Source of the DNA: Bdellovibrionales bacterium
Lineage (GTDB): Bacteria; Bdellovibrionota; UBA1018
Reading direction: 5' to 3'
Assembly: GCA_018266355.1 (NCBI GenBank)
Contig: JAFEAP010000029.1
Span: 464,909-528,908 of the forward strand
DNA: 64,000 nt
Position numbers and translations under genes: made by a program. Every line of letters begins with the position of its first letter. The stretch's first letter is position 1. Shown here piece by piece: positions 39,984 through 49,264 of this stretch. The notes under the pieces were generated by a model. The model had not been told where the DNA came from. It searched no databases and saw nothing but the letters and a program-made list of their open reading frames with translations.

Positions 39984-40598
39984 ATGAAAATGACTCGTTC
40001 CGCGTTCGTCGTCCTCGCCGTTCTCGCTTCCTCTTCCGCGTTCGCCGCGAAGAAAAAAGAAGAGGCCCCCGCTCCGGTCGCGTCGCCCGCCGCGACGGCG
40101 TCCTCGAGCTACGGCACCTCCGCCGAGACGAACCTGACCGCCTCGCTCGGTGCGATCGACGGGAATCTCGCCCTCGGCGTCGGCCTTCAGTTCGAATGGC
40201 CGGTGGTGATCGAAGGGAATAATTTCGGCGTCGGGTTCCAAACCGGGCTCTATTACTCCGGTTACACGGAGACGAACACGCTCAAGGGCACCGAAACGAA
40301 GATCAAAGCGTGGGGCGTCCCCGTGCTCGTGACCGGGAAATACCTTTTCCAAAACACGATCGACTTCATCAAGCCTTACCTCGCGCTGGGGATGGGGGTC
40401 GGGATCGACCGCGCGGTTTCGAAGGAAACGACCAGCGGATTCCTTACGTCCGACAAGAACTCGAACGACGTCCACTTCGCCTTGCTGATTCGCCCGGGGA
40501 TGACGATCGGCTCGACCCAAACCTGGTTCGTCGAAGCGCCGGTCGGCGTGATGTTCACGTCGTTCGCGATCCTGCCGACCGTCGGGGTCCATTTCTAA
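39984..40598 (+). CDS. Outer-membrane beta-barrel family protein
   Basis: 204 residues with a signal peptide (1-22, ending AFAA) and a short Pro/Ala/Lys-rich linker. The mature part is beta-strand-rich with alternating aromatic/polar pattern (FGVGFQTGLYYSGYTETN, WGVPVLVTGKYLFQNTIDF) and ends VGVHF with the terminal aromatic typical of outer-membrane barrels. The size predicts an 8-stranded barrel. Function is unknown. Two in-frame ATGs (39984 and 39990) are possible. It lies divergent from the ahcY riboswitch region. Confidence 0.7.
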   Translation: MKMTRSAFVVLAVLASSSAFAAKKKEEAPAPVASPAATASSSYGTSAETNLTASLGAIDGNLALGVGLQFEWPVVIEGNNFGVGFQTGLYYSGYTETNTLKGTETKIKAWGVPVLVTGKYLFQNTIDFIKPYLALGMGVGIDRAVSKETTSGFLTSDKNSNDVHFALLIRPGMTIGSTQTWFVEAPVGVMFTSFAILPTVGVHF

Positions 40599-40623
40599 GT
40601 TCGCATAACCTCAGGCGGCGCGC

Positions 40624-42189
40624 ATGGCGGAGACTCCGGAAAAACCGAAACCGACGACGGCGGAGATCGAGCGATGCATCGACATCCTCGAGGCGGTCGT
40701 CGGCGACGCGCTCCTCCTCACTCCGCTCCGGGACGAGGACCGTATCCGGCTCTTCATGGCCGCCGGCCGCGTGATCCGACCCGAGCGCGACCAGGTTCGC
40801 CGCCGGATCAAGCACATGCGAAGTGCGAAGAAGCGCGCGCTCGAAGAGAAGGACCGCGTCGTCCGCGCCGCGACCTCGATCCGTTCGACGCGTAAGGAAT
40901 CCGTCTTCGTTCCGCCCGCCCGCCAAATCGGCGTGATCCCCGAAGGCGAGTCCACCGGAACGGTGCTCACCGTCGGAGAACTCCAGCGCCCGCGCGAGTG
41001 CTACGTTTGTAAGGACTCCTTCACCCGCGTCCACTTCTTCTACGATTCGATGTGCGAGCCGTGCGCGACGCTCAATTACGAGAAGCGTTTCCAATCCGCG
41101 TCGCTCGCCGGCCAGGTCGCCGTCATCACCGGCGCGCGGCTCAAGATCGGTTACCAAGCCGCGCTCATGATGCTCCGAGCGGGCGCGCGGGTGATCGTCA
41201 CCACGCGGTTCCCGCAGGACGCCGCCCTCCGCTACGCGCGCGAGAGCGACTTCGCGGAATGGGCCGAACGGCTCCAGATCCACGGTCTCGACCTCCGGCA
41301 CTCGCCGAGCGTCGAAGCGTTCGCGACGCTCATGGCGCAGAAACTCGATCGGCTCGACATCCTGATCAACAACGCCGCCCAGACCGTGCGCCGCCCGCCG
41401 GGATTCTACGCGCACCTGATGGAAATCGAAGCGCGTCCGGTCGAAGATTTGCCCGAAGAGGCGCGCGCGCTCCTCGCGGGTCACGAGGAATTGAAGCGAA
41501 TCCTTTCCGGTACGGAAAAGGCGAACACCGAGGACGCGAAGTGGGTCTCCGAGTGGCACGCCGGCAAGCTCGATCCGGTCGTCGGCGTGACGAAATCGGC
41601 CGAGCTCTCCCAGATCCCTTATCGCACGGAAGAGACGCTGGCGCCGGAGGCTTTCCCGGCCGCGCGGCTCGACGCCGATCTCCAGCAGGTCGACCTCCGG
41701 AAGATGAACAGCTGGCGGATGACCCTCGCCGACGTCCCTACGGCCGAACTCCTCGAGGTCCAGCTCGTGAATTCCGTCGCTCCGTTCATCCTCTGCGCGA
41801 AACTGAAGCCGATCATGCTTCGCGACCGCACGGACGCGAAGCACATCGTGAACGTCTCGGCGATGGAAGGGAAGTTCGCCCGCCATACGAAGACCGACAA
41901 ACACCCGCACACGAACATGGCGAAAGCCGCGCTGAACATGATGACCCTCACCTCGGCGCGCGATTACGCGCGCGACGGCATCTATATGAACGCCGTCGAT
42001 ACCGGATGGGTCACCGACGAGGATCCGGCCGAGCTCTCGGCGAAAAAGCAGGCCGACTTCGATTTCCAACCGCCCCTCGACATCGTCGACGGCGCCGCCC
42101 GGGTTTGCGACCCGTTTTTCTCGGGCATCCTGAACGGCAAACACTCGTGGGGGAATTTCCTGAAGGACTATTTCCCCACGGAATGGTGA
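40624..42189 (+). CDS. SDR-family oxidoreductase with N-terminal Cys4 module
   Basis: 521 residues. The N-terminal 160 residues are non-SDR: a helical segment, then a Cys4 module with Cys126, Cys129, Cys144 and Cys147 (CYVC, MCEPC), probably zinc-binding. The SDR domain follows with TGARLKIG (169-176) as the cofactor loop and NNAAQTV. The usual catalytic Tyr is replaced: HPHTNMAKAALNM puts Thr430 where Tyr normally stands, with Lys434 kept. An insert of about 90 residues separates the NNAA motif from the substrate region. It is 3 bases before an exported-protein gene. The substrate is unknown. Confidence 0.85.
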   Translation: MAETPEKPKPTTAEIERCIDILEAVVGDALLLTPLRDEDRIRLFMAAGRVIRPERDQVRRRIKHMRSAKKRALEEKDRVVRAATSIRSTRKESVFVPPARQIGVIPEGESTGTVLTVGELQRPRECYVCKDSFTRVHFFYDSMCEPCATLNYEKRFQSASLAGQVAVITGARLKIGYQAALMMLRAGARVIVTTRFPQDAALRYARESDFAEWAERLQIHGLDLRHSPSVEAFATLMAQKLDRLDILINNAAQTVRRPPGFYAHLMEIEARPVEDLPEEARALLAGHEELKRILSGTEKANTEDAKWVSEWHAGKLDPVVGVTKSAELSQIPYRTEETLAPEAFPAARLDADLQQVDLRKMNSWRMTLADVPTAELLEVQLVNSVAPFILCAKLKPIMLRDRTDAKHIVNVSAMEGKFARHTKTDKHPHTNMAKAALNMMTLTSARDYARDGIYMNAVDTGWVTDEDPAELSAKKQADFDFQPPLDIVDGAARVCDPFFSGILNGKHSWGNFLKDYFPTEW

Positions 42190-42192
42190 GAC

Positions 42193-43128
42193 ATGATTCG
42201 ATTATCGATTACCCTCCTCGCTTCGTTTTTCCTCGCGTCTGCGGCGTTCGCCGTCGAGTGGCAAGCCGTGGAAGCGCCCGCCGGCGCCCTCGAGACGGAA
42301 TGCTGCGACGTCCCCGCGCCCAGCCCGCATCCGGCTCCCGGGAACATGGGACCGAACGCTTTCTATTTCATGTGGCACATCGACGATGCGCGGATCGTCG
42401 GGGACCAGATCCTCATCGACGTGAACTACCGCCCGAGCCTCGACCTCCGTCACGAGTGGACGAATGCGACGGTCGTGAGCGTCGTGGTCCCGTTCTCCGA
42501 ATTCGCGTCGGTCGAATTTTCGGAACTCGTCGAGCGGTGGCACCTGAACGACCGGGGTATGGCCGATTACGGCGCGCGGACCCGATCGGGCACCACCCTC
42601 GGCGACTTCGTCGCCACGGTGAAGTTCAACGTTCTGAAGGAAACCGCCACGCGGCCCGCGATCACGCTGAAAGGCGTGATCAAGTCCGCGAACGGGGGAG
42701 CGGAGGACGGCCGTAATACCGATTCCGCCGGATACGAGATCGGCGCGATCTTCGCGAAGGACGTGCTGAACGCCTCGGGCGCGCTCCGGAAGATCCGGCT
42801 CCTCGCCGAGATCGGTTTCTTCGCTTGGGACGACGCCGTCCACCATCAGAACGACGCCTACCGCTACGGCTTCGCCACGGAGTTTCTTTTCCAACACGAC
42901 GCGACTCTCGCGGTCGGTTACCACGGATTTACGGGATGGCAGAAGAACGGAGATGCTCCGAGGACCCTGTACGTCGAAGGCCGTAAGGTTTTCACGCCGC
43001 GGATGACGGCGTTCGGTTCGGTCGATCTCGGGCTCAACTCGAAGTCGAATCCGAGCGCGAATCCGGTGATGTTCAACGCCGGTATTCGGATCTCGCTCGA
43101 TCGACCGTACTCGAAGCGGAGAAAATAA
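42193..43128 (+). CDS. Exported outer-membrane-like protein, function unknown
   Basis: 311 residues with a signal peptide (1-20, ending AFA). The mature protein is rich in predicted beta strands with alternating aromatic residues (for example RYGFATEFLFQHDATLAVGYHGF and VEGRKVFTPRMTAFGSVDLGL) and may be an outer-membrane beta barrel of 10-14 strands. Two adjacent Cys (CC) lie near the N-terminus after the signal. It starts 3 bases after the SDR gene and precedes the GluQ-RS gene by 2 bases, so these four or five genes appear to form an operon. No family is recognised. Confidence 0.65.
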   Translation: MIRLSITLLASFFLASAAFAVEWQAVEAPAGALETECCDVPAPSPHPAPGNMGPNAFYFMWHIDDARIVGDQILIDVNYRPSLDLRHEWTNATVVSVVVPFSEFASVEFSELVERWHLNDRGMADYGARTRSGTTLGDFVATVKFNVLKETATRPAITLKGVIKSANGGAEDGRNTDSAGYEIGAIFAKDVLNASGALRKIRLLAEIGFFAWDDAVHHQNDAYRYGFATEFLFQHDATLAVGYHGFTGWQKNGDAPRTLYVEGRKVFTPRMTAFGSVDLGLNSKSNPSANPVMFNAGIRISLDRPYSKRRK

Positions 43129-43130
43129 GG

Positions 43131-44063
43131 GTGGGCGCTTCCGCGGGCGTCCGTTACGCGCCTTCCCCGACGGGACGGTTCCACGTCGGAAACCTGCGGA
43201 CCGCATGGGTTTCGGCGAAATGGGCGCGGGCGCTCGGAACGCCGTGGATCGTTCGGTTCGAGGACATCGACGAACCTCGCGTGGTCGCGGGCGCACGCGA
43301 GCGCCAGCTCGAGGACCTCGCGGCCCTCGGGCTCGTGCCTGACGAGGTGAATCTCCAGACTTCCCGTCGGGAACGTCATTACGCGCTCTTCCTGCGCGCG
43401 GCCGCCGAAGGTGCGATTTATCCCTGCACCTGCTCGCGCAAGGAGGTCCAAGACGCGCTCTCCGGCATCGCTTCCGCGCCGCACGGCCGCCCCGGATCCG
43501 CGGCTACGACCGCTCCGATCTATACGGGACACTGCCGGAACGCCGCCATCGCCGCAAAACCGGGGCCGGGCGGAGTGGCTTGGCGTTTTCGTTCCGCCGA
43601 CGAGGCCGGCGCGCAGGACTTCATCGTCGCTCGCACATCGAGCGCCGCGGATCCGCGCATTTTACCGTCCGTCGCCGACGCTTCGTTCGTTCCGGCTTAT
43701 CATTGGGCCTGCGCGATCGACGATTTCGACGGGAAATACCGCCTTCTCGTGCGGGCTTGGGACCTCGCGGAGTCGACGCCGCTTCAGCGAGAAATCGGGG
43801 AGTGGATCTCGAAAGGCGAAGGCTCGGTTTTCGAAGCACCGGCCGTATACCACGCCTCGCTCGTCGTTCGTAACGATGGGCATCGTCTCGAGAAGCGGAC
43901 CGCCGGAGTGACGCTCCCCGAACTTAGGTCGGCGGGTTGGACGGCGGAACGTCTCCTTGCGCAGTTCGAGGCTTCGTTCGATTTCGATCCGAGCGACCTT
44001 TCGCCGGGTCGCATTTTCGGAGAGACCGCGCGGGAGCGGACGCTCGCGGATCTCGGAATTTAA
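43131..44063 (+). CDS. gluQ: Glutamyl-Q tRNA(Asp) synthetase
   Basis: 310 residues, a truncated glutamyl-tRNA synthetase without the anticodon-binding domain. VRYAPSPTGRFHVGNLRTAW holds the HIGH-like HVGN, FEDIDEPRV follows, a zinc-type YPCTCSRKEV is present, and LVVRNDGHRLEKRT corresponds to KMSKS. Such proteins glutamylate queuosine in the wobble position of tRNA-Asp. The start is GTG, 2 bases after the previous gene, with AAGG upstream. A full GltX is expected elsewhere, since this length cannot replace it. Confidence 0.9.
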   Translation: MGASAGVRYAPSPTGRFHVGNLRTAWVSAKWARALGTPWIVRFEDIDEPRVVAGARERQLEDLAALGLVPDEVNLQTSRRERHYALFLRAAAEGAIYPCTCSRKEVQDALSGIASAPHGRPGSAATTAPIYTGHCRNAAIAAKPGPGGVAWRFRSADEAGAQDFIVARTSSAADPRILPSVADASFVPAYHWACAIDDFDGKYRLLVRAWDLAESTPLQREIGEWISKGEGSVFEAPAVYHASLVVRNDGHRLEKRTAGVTLPELRSAGWTAERLLAQFEASFDFDPSDLSPGRIFGETARERTLADLGI

Positions 44064-44078
44064 GGATATACCCGGGGT

Positions 44079-44939
44079 ATGCCCGAGTTACCGGAAGTCG
44101 AGACGTCGCGCCGCCTGGTCGAGAAGCTCCTGAAAGGGAAACGCCTCGTCGAGGTCCTGCCCGATCCGGACGATCGGATCGTCTTCGATCGCGCCTCGCC
44201 CGAAGAATTCCGAGAAGCCCTCGAAGGCGCTCGGGTGAAGGGCACCGGTCGGAAGGGAAAATACTTCTGGCTCGAGCTCGATCGTCGCCCCTGGCCGGTC
44301 TTCCATCTCGGTATGACCGGGCACGTGGAGGTCCGGAAAAAGAAGAGTTTCGTGAAGGCGTGGGGACGCCGTCTCTATAGCGAGCCCGACCGTAAAGGGC
44401 TCGATCCCCGCATCCTCCCGTTCTGTCGCCTTAGGATGGTCGCGGCCGACGGGACCGAGATCGCGATCACCGATCCTAGGCGCTTCGGACGGATCCGCCT
44501 CGCGGAGGATCCCGAACGCGAACCGCCGATCTCGAAACTCGGATACGATCCGCTCGTCGAGTTTCCGAGCGCGAAAAAACTCGGTGAAATCCTGGCCAAG
44601 CGTCGCGCGCCGATCAAGGCCGTGCTCCTCGATCAGGGCGTTTTCGCCGGAGTCGGGAATTGGATCGCGGACGAGGTCTTGTACCAATCGCGCCTTTCGC
44701 CGCATCGAATCGCCGCGAAGCTTTCGACCGCGGAGGTCGCGCGACTTCGGACGACCCTTCTCGCGGTGATCCGCAAATCCGTCGCGGTTCATGCCGATTA
44801 CTACCGTTACCCGAAGTCTTGGCTCTTCCATCATCGCTGGGGGAAAGCGAAGGAGGCGATGACCGCCCGAAAACAAAAGATCGTGCACGACACGATCGGA
44901 GGTCGGACGACGGCGTGGGTTCCGTCGGTCCAAGTCTAG
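44079..44939 (+). CDS. mutM: Formamidopyrimidine-DNA glycosylase with zincless finger
   Basis: 286 residues. The catalytic N-terminus MPELPEVE (Pro after the removed Met, Glu3) and a Lys near 59-61 (RKGKYFW) are intact, as is the H2TH region with GVGNWIADEVLYQSRLSPHR. Instead of the four-Cys zinc finger, the C-terminus reads HRWGKAKEAMTARKQKIVHD and then GGRTTAWVPSVQV, resembling the zincless finger of plant and fungal Fpg. The Arg of GGRTTA should still contact DNA. It removes 8-oxoguanine and formamidopyrimidines. It lies 15 bases after gluQ. Confidence 0.9.
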   Translation: MPELPEVETSRRLVEKLLKGKRLVEVLPDPDDRIVFDRASPEEFREALEGARVKGTGRKGKYFWLELDRRPWPVFHLGMTGHVEVRKKKSFVKAWGRRLYSEPDRKGLDPRILPFCRLRMVAADGTEIAITDPRRFGRIRLAEDPEREPPISKLGYDPLVEFPSAKKLGEILAKRRAPIKAVLLDQGVFAGVGNWIADEVLYQSRLSPHRIAAKLSTAEVARLRTTLLAVIRKSVAVHADYYRYPKSWLFHHRWGKAKEAMTARKQKIVHDTIGGRTTAWVPSVQV

Positions 44940-44942
44940 CGC

Positions 44943-46187
44943 GTGGAGAGCTATAAGAAGCGACTTTATCTTTGGGTCCTGTTCGCGACCGCCGTCGGAG
45001 TCGCGATCGGCTGCTTCGCGCCCGAGTTCGCGGTGAAACTGAAACCGCTCGGCGACGCGTTCATCGCGGGACTCAAGATGCTGATCGCGCCGATCATCTT
45101 CTGCACCGTCGTGCTCGGCATCTCCGGCGCGGGCGACATGAAGAAAGTCGGCCGCGTCGGCGGGAAAGCGCTCGTTTACTTCGAGACTCTCTCGACGATC
45201 GCCCTCGTGATCGGTCTTCTCGTCGGTCGGTTCGTGCGGCCCGGAGCGGGGTTCGACGTCGATCCGGCGACCCTCGATCCGGGCGCGACCGCCGAATACG
45301 TGAAGCGCGCGAGCGAACTCTCGATCACGGATTTCGTCCTGCACTTGATTCCCCGGACTTTCGCCGAGGCGTTTACGGGCGGCGATCTGCTCCAGGTCCT
45401 CGTCGTCGCGGTGCTCTTCGGCTACGGGTTGAACCGACTCGGGTCGCGCGGGAAAGGGATTCACGACGGAATCGAGTCGCTCTCGGCGATCTTTTTCTCG
45501 ATCGTGGGGACTTTGATGCTCGCCGCGCCCGTCGGCGCGCTCGGGGCGATGGCGTTCACCATCGGCAAGTACGGTCTCGGCGCGCTCGCTCCGATGGCGA
45601 AGCTCATGGGGGCGTTTTATCTCACGTGCGTGCTTTTCATCGGCGGCGTGCTCGGGGTCGTCGCCCGTCTCTGCGGTTTCCGCATCTGGAAGTTCATCGT
45701 CTACATCCGCGAGGAGCTTTTCCTCGTCCTCGGGACTTCCTCCTCGGAAAGCGCGCTTCCGCGCCTCGTGGAGAAACTTGAAAAAGCCGGGTGTTCGCGC
45801 TCGGTCGTCGGTCTCGTCGTGCCCGCCGGCTATTCGTTCAATCTCGACGGCACGAACGTTTACCTTACGATGGCGGTGCTTTTCCTCGCCCAGGCCTTGA
45901 ACATCGATCTCAGCCTCGGCCAGGAGCTCACGATCCTCGGCGTCGCGATGCTGACCTCGAAGGGCGCGTCGGGAGTCACCGGCGCCGGATTCATCACCTT
46001 GGCGGCCACGCTGGCCGTCGTCCCGATGGTTCCCGTGGCGAGTATCGCGCTGATCCTCGGGATCGATCGTTTCATGTCGGAAGGTCGCGCGCTTACGAAC
46101 TTGATCGGGAACGGCGTGGCCGCGATCGTGATCTCGCGTTGGGAAGGCGAGCTTTCCGAGGAAACGCTTCGCCGGGAGCTCGGCTGA
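44943..46187 (+). CDS. Dicarboxylate/amino acid:cation symporter (DctA/GltP)
   Basis: 414 residues with eight to ten membrane spans. The family signatures are present: the Ser-rich hairpin [17 protein letters not shown] and [24 protein letters not shown] with the substrate-binding NLDGT, plus [20 protein letters not shown]. It moves C4-dicarboxylates or acidic/neutral amino acids with Na+ or H+ across the inner membrane. GTG start, with AGCGCGTGG before it; the mutM stop is 3 bases upstream. The substrate cannot be decided from sequence. Confidence 0.92.
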   Translation: MESYKKRLYLWVLFATAVGVAIGCFAPEFAVKLKPLGDAFIAGLKMLIAPIIFCTVVLGISGAGDMKKVGRVGGKALVYFETLSTIALVIGLLVGRFVRPGAGFDVDPATLDPGATAEYVKRASELSITDFVLHLIPRTFAEAFTGGDLLQVLVVAVLFGYGLNRLGSRGKGIHDGIESLSAIFFSIVGTLMLAAPVGALGAMAFTIGKYGLGALAPMAKLMGAFYLTCVLFIGGVLGVVARLCGFRIWKFIVYIREELFLVLGTSSSESALPRLVEKLEKAGCSRSVVGLVVPAGYSFNLDGTNVYLTMAVLFLAQALNIDLSLGQELTILGVAMLTSKGASGVTGAGFITLAATLAVVPMVPVASIALILGIDRFMSEGRALTNLIGNGVAAIVISRWEGELSEETLRRELG

Positions 46188-46194
46188 TCCGCGG

Positions 46195-47316
46195 CTAAGC
46201 CGCGTCGTCCGGCGCGCTTTGGTCGTCCGCGTTCGCAGGCGCCGAGCTCATCGGGTCGTCGATCCTCGGGCGGTCTTTCGACATGTTTTTCCGGCACTGC
46301 CACTCGGTGAAATAGAGTTTCGCCGTGTAGAGGCCGCCGGTGATGCCCATGCCCCAGAAAATCGTGTCGCCGAAGGACATATTCGAGATCTTTCCGACCA
46401 TCCCCGTGACGGAGAGCGCGGAGAGCGCGAGGGTCACGAAGTCGGAACGGAGCCGGATGATCTTTTTCGCGCGAAGACTTCGCGTAGCCGCGAGCGCTTT
46501 CTTCGTCACGCGTCCGATCGCGACTTCCCAAGTGCCCTGGGCCGCGACGGCGGCGAGCGCGGTCCCGAGGAGGTGACCGGTGATCGCTTTGATCGTGCCG
46601 ACGGGCGGGTGACCGAGCGCGGTCAGCGCGAGTTCGACGCCGACCGTGAATCCGATCTCGAGCATGTACCACCGGAAATACGATTCGACGAAGCGAATGC
46701 CTTTTTGGAGCGTCTCGCCCTTCGCCCACTTCGCGGCGATCGACTTCGTGAGGTATCCCTGCATGGCTTCATTGAAATATTGGAGGCTTCCCGACATCGT
46801 GCCGGTGAGGACGCCGGTCGCGACGGCGACGGGGAAGGGTAGGTGTTGGCTCGCGTGCAGGCTCCACGCGGCTACGGTGCCGTTCGTGATGCCGCGGGCG
46901 ACGCTGAACACGATCCGAGATTTTTTCACGAACCAGTCGGGATAGCGGAAATGGAGCGCGTCGCGGATCTTCGTCGAGAGCGTCCGTTTGACGATCGTGC
47001 GTTCGCCGACGACCGCGCGAAGGGATTTTCCGGCCGGGCTTTCCGCGCTCGGCGCGCGTCCGGTCGGTTCGTCGATTTCTTCGAAGTGAGTGAGGAGCTT
47101 CGGGTTCGCCGCCGCGGCTTCTTCGAGCGAGGTTCGGAGGCGGGCGATCACCTCGGTACGATCGGCTTCGTCCTCGGTGAGGAAGGTCGTGACTTCGACT
47201 CGGTCGCCGGATCCTCCGGGATCGACGACGTCCTGGCGAAGCGTCAAGATATCGGCGCGCGCGCCGGCGCTAAAACCGAGAAGAGCGAAAAGGAGGACGA
47301 GGGAACGCACCGACAT
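46195..47316 (-). CDS. Exported membrane protein of unknown function
   Basis: 373 residues with a signal peptide (1-22). Residues 20-130 are charged and helical (VDPGGSGDRVEVTTFLTEDEAD and similar), and the second half carries four or five hydrophobic spans in alternation with Lys/Arg loops (for example ITNGTVAAWSLHASQHLPFPVAVATGVLTG, MLEIGFTVGVELALTALGHPP, FWGMGITGGLYTAKLYF). The C-terminal tail is Asp-rich. It is in the same direction as, and 48 bases downstream of, the HAD-type gene. I do not recognise the family. Confidence 0.65.
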   Translation of the reverse strand: MSVRSLVLLFALLGFSAGARADILTLRQDVVDPGGSGDRVEVTTFLTEDEADRTEVIARLRTSLEEAAAANPKLLTHFEEIDEPTGRAPSAESPAGKSLRAVVGERTIVKRTLSTKIRDALHFRYPDWFVKKSRIVFSVARGITNGTVAAWSLHASQHLPFPVAVATGVLTGTMSGSLQYFNEAMQGYLTKSIAAKWAKGETLQKGIRFVESYFRWYMLEIGFTVGVELALTALGHPPVGTIKAITGHLLGTALAAVAAQGTWEVAIGRVTKKALAATRSLRAKKIIRLRSDFVTLALSALSVTGMVGKISNMSFGDTIFWGMGITGGLYTAKLYFTEWQCRKNMSKDRPRIDDPMSSAPANADDQSAPDDAA

Positions 47317-47364
47317 CCCTTGTTTATCGGTCTTCCGCGGGCGGAACCTGAGTGGAAGAGCCGG

Positions 47365-48273
47365 TTATCGCGGGGTTTTTCCGGGTCCCCGGAAAAGGGC
47401 ACCGCAGCCGAAAAACGAAAGATGCGGATAGATTTTCTTCAAACGCGCGAGGAGTTCGTCCTTCCGGAAACGCGCGTGGATGGCTTGGAGCCGATCCCGG
47501 AACGCGAGCGGTTTCCTTCCCGGACGGTTCGCGGCGGCGACTTCGGAGTCGAGCGCGTACTCGAGCTCGAGCGCCGCGATCAGGATGCGGTTCTGGTCCG
47601 CCGCCCACGCCGCGAAATCAGGCGGCAGGTATTTCGTTCCCGGCGGAGCGAGGGACTTCGCGACGACCGCGTCCGCGAACGTCGGAAAATCCTGATAGGT
47701 CTCGCCGATCCAAAGGAGGCTCTTCGACTGGTCGCCGACGAAGAACTTCTCGACGTCGTCGACGGCGACCGTCCGCTCGAGGTCCTTGAAATAGCTCACG
47801 AGGTTTTTCCGGTACCGATCGGTGAAGGAAACGTGTCGATCGGCCGTGAGATCGGGGAAAAGATCCTTCAAATCCTCGAAGGAAAGGACCTTCTCCGCGG
47901 CGTCGAACGCGGTTCGACCGGTATCCGGATCGAAGACGATTTTCTTCAGCAAGGCCTCGTTGCGGCTGCGCGTGCCTCCGCTGAAGAACGAGATCTTCAC
48001 GTACTCGTAACCGACGCGCCGGTTGAAATCGAGAAGGCGATTGATCGCTTCAGCGACCCCGTTCGAAAGCCGGTAGTTTTTCCCTTCGACGGTGAAGAAA
48101 CGCGCGTCGCCGGCATAGGCAGCGAGGTCGGCGCCCTCGGGAATGATCGAAAAGAGGGTCCAGTCGAGGTCGAAGACGAGGTGGACGGGGGGAAGCCGTT
48201 CGGCCGCGCGCGCGGGTACGCCGGAGAGTAAAACTCCGAGTGCGATTCCCAAGACACGCAGGATAGAGGCCAT
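47365..48273 (-). CDS. Exported HAD-superfamily-like phosphatase
   Basis: 302 residues with a signal peptide (1-24). The HAD nucleophile motif appears as HLVFDLDWTLFS with Asp35 and Asp37, followed by a plausible motif II (ISFFSGGTRSRNEALLKK) and an acidic motif near VAVDDVEKFFVGD. The extracytoplasmic location suggests a class B/C acid-phosphatase-like role with a broad substrate range. It sits in a run of minus-strand genes between purine nucleoside phosphorylase and the membrane protein, so it could provide dephosphorylated nucleosides. Confidence 0.8.
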   Translation of the reverse strand: MASILRVLGIALGVLLSGVPARAAERLPPVHLVFDLDWTLFSIIPEGADLAAYAGDARFFTVEGKNYRLSNGVAEAINRLLDFNRRVGYEYVKISFFSGGTRSRNEALLKKIVFDPDTGRTAFDAAEKVLSFEDLKDLFPDLTADRHVSFTDRYRKNLVSYFKDLERTVAVDDVEKFFVGDQSKSLLWIGETYQDFPTFADAVVAKSLAPPGTKYLPPDFAAWAADQNRILIAALELEYALDSEVAAANRPGRKPLAFRDRLQAIHARFRKDELLARLKKIYPHLSFFGCGALFRGPGKTPR

Positions 48274-48318
48274 CCTTTTCCGATCGGAATCGAAAGGCCG
48301 GGGCTTGAGCGGGTTTCC

Positions 48319-49200
48319 TTATTTTCCGCCCGCGCCGATGGCGAAGAGCGCTTGGATCACTTTTCGAGCGGCGATCCGCGACGTTTCGAGGATCACGAAA
48401 TGATCGAGGACGGCTCCGGGGTTCAAGCCCGAGCCGAGGTTGCTGATGAGCGAGAAGCCGGAGAGGCGGGCGCCGGAGTGGGCGAGCGCGATCGCTTCCC
48501 ACACGGTCGACATCCCGACGGTTCCCATTCCCCACGAGGCGAAGAGGCGGACTTCGGCGGGCGTCTCGAAACTCGGGCCGAGCACGCCGAGGTAGGTCCC
48601 GTCGTGCGTATCGAGGCCGGCCGTCGTGAGTTCGCGCCGGACGATCTCGGTGTACTCGCGGTCCCACGCCTTCGAGAGGTCGGGGAAGCGAGGTCCGATC
48701 GGGGCGCCGCCGACGCCGGTTTTCATCGGACCGACGAGCGGATTCTGGCCGGTGAAATTCACGTGGTCGCGGATCATCATGATCGATCCGACTTCCCATT
48801 CGAGCTTCAACCCGCCGGCGGCGTTCGTGAGCACGAAGTTCGAGGTTCCGGCGTAGCGCGGGACCATCACCGAGAGCGTGGCGTCCTCGGGAGTGAGTCC
48901 CTCGTAACCGTGGAGGCGTCCGACCTGGAGGCAGAGGACTTGGCCGCTCGTGCGTTCCCGGAAGAAGCGGTAGATGCCGGCGTGACCGGGAGCGGTCGCC
49001 GAAGAGATCGCGGGAAGGTCGCGGAAGTTCAGCTCGCCCTTCGCTTCCCAGTTCTTCGGGATCCAATCGTCGACGAAGGACGATCCGATGCCGGAGCCGA
49101 GGACGGCGTGGGTACCGGGCATCGCGATTCCATGGTTTTTCAGGAAGTCTTGGTAGATCTGGACCGACTTGAGAATCTCGGGGCGAAGAGTGGCGTTCAC
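48319..49200 (-). CDS. Purine-nucleoside phosphorylase (PNP family I)
   Basis: 293 residues, the trimeric type. Signatures include VLGSGIGSSFVDD, PGHAGIYRFFRE, QVGRLHGYEGLT, TNAAGGLKLEWEVGSIMMIRDHVNF and the substrate loop GPSFETPAEVRLFASWGMGTVGMST. It cleaves inosine or guanosine with phosphate to the base and ribose-1-phosphate for purine salvage. It starts 64 bases from the divergent murJ gene. The downstream HAD-type gene may be in the same transcript. Confidence 0.92.
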   Translation of the reverse strand: MNATLRPEILKSVQIYQDFLKNHGIAMPGTHAVLGSGIGSSFVDDWIPKNWEAKGELNFRDLPAISSATAPGHAGIYRFFRERTSGQVLCLQVGRLHGYEGLTPEDATLSVMVPRYAGTSNFVLTNAAGGLKLEWEVGSIMMIRDHVNFTGQNPLVGPMKTGVGGAPIGPRFPDLSKAWDREYTEIVRRELTTAGLDTHDGTYLGVLGPSFETPAEVRLFASWGMGTVGMSTVWEAIALAHSGARLSGFSLISNLGSGLNPGAVLDHFVILETSRIAARKVIQALFAIGAGGK

Positions 49201-49264
49201 CCGATGATGTTAGCGGATCGGCGCTGGAATAGGGAAGTCGGTTCACGATAGGATAGGACTATTC

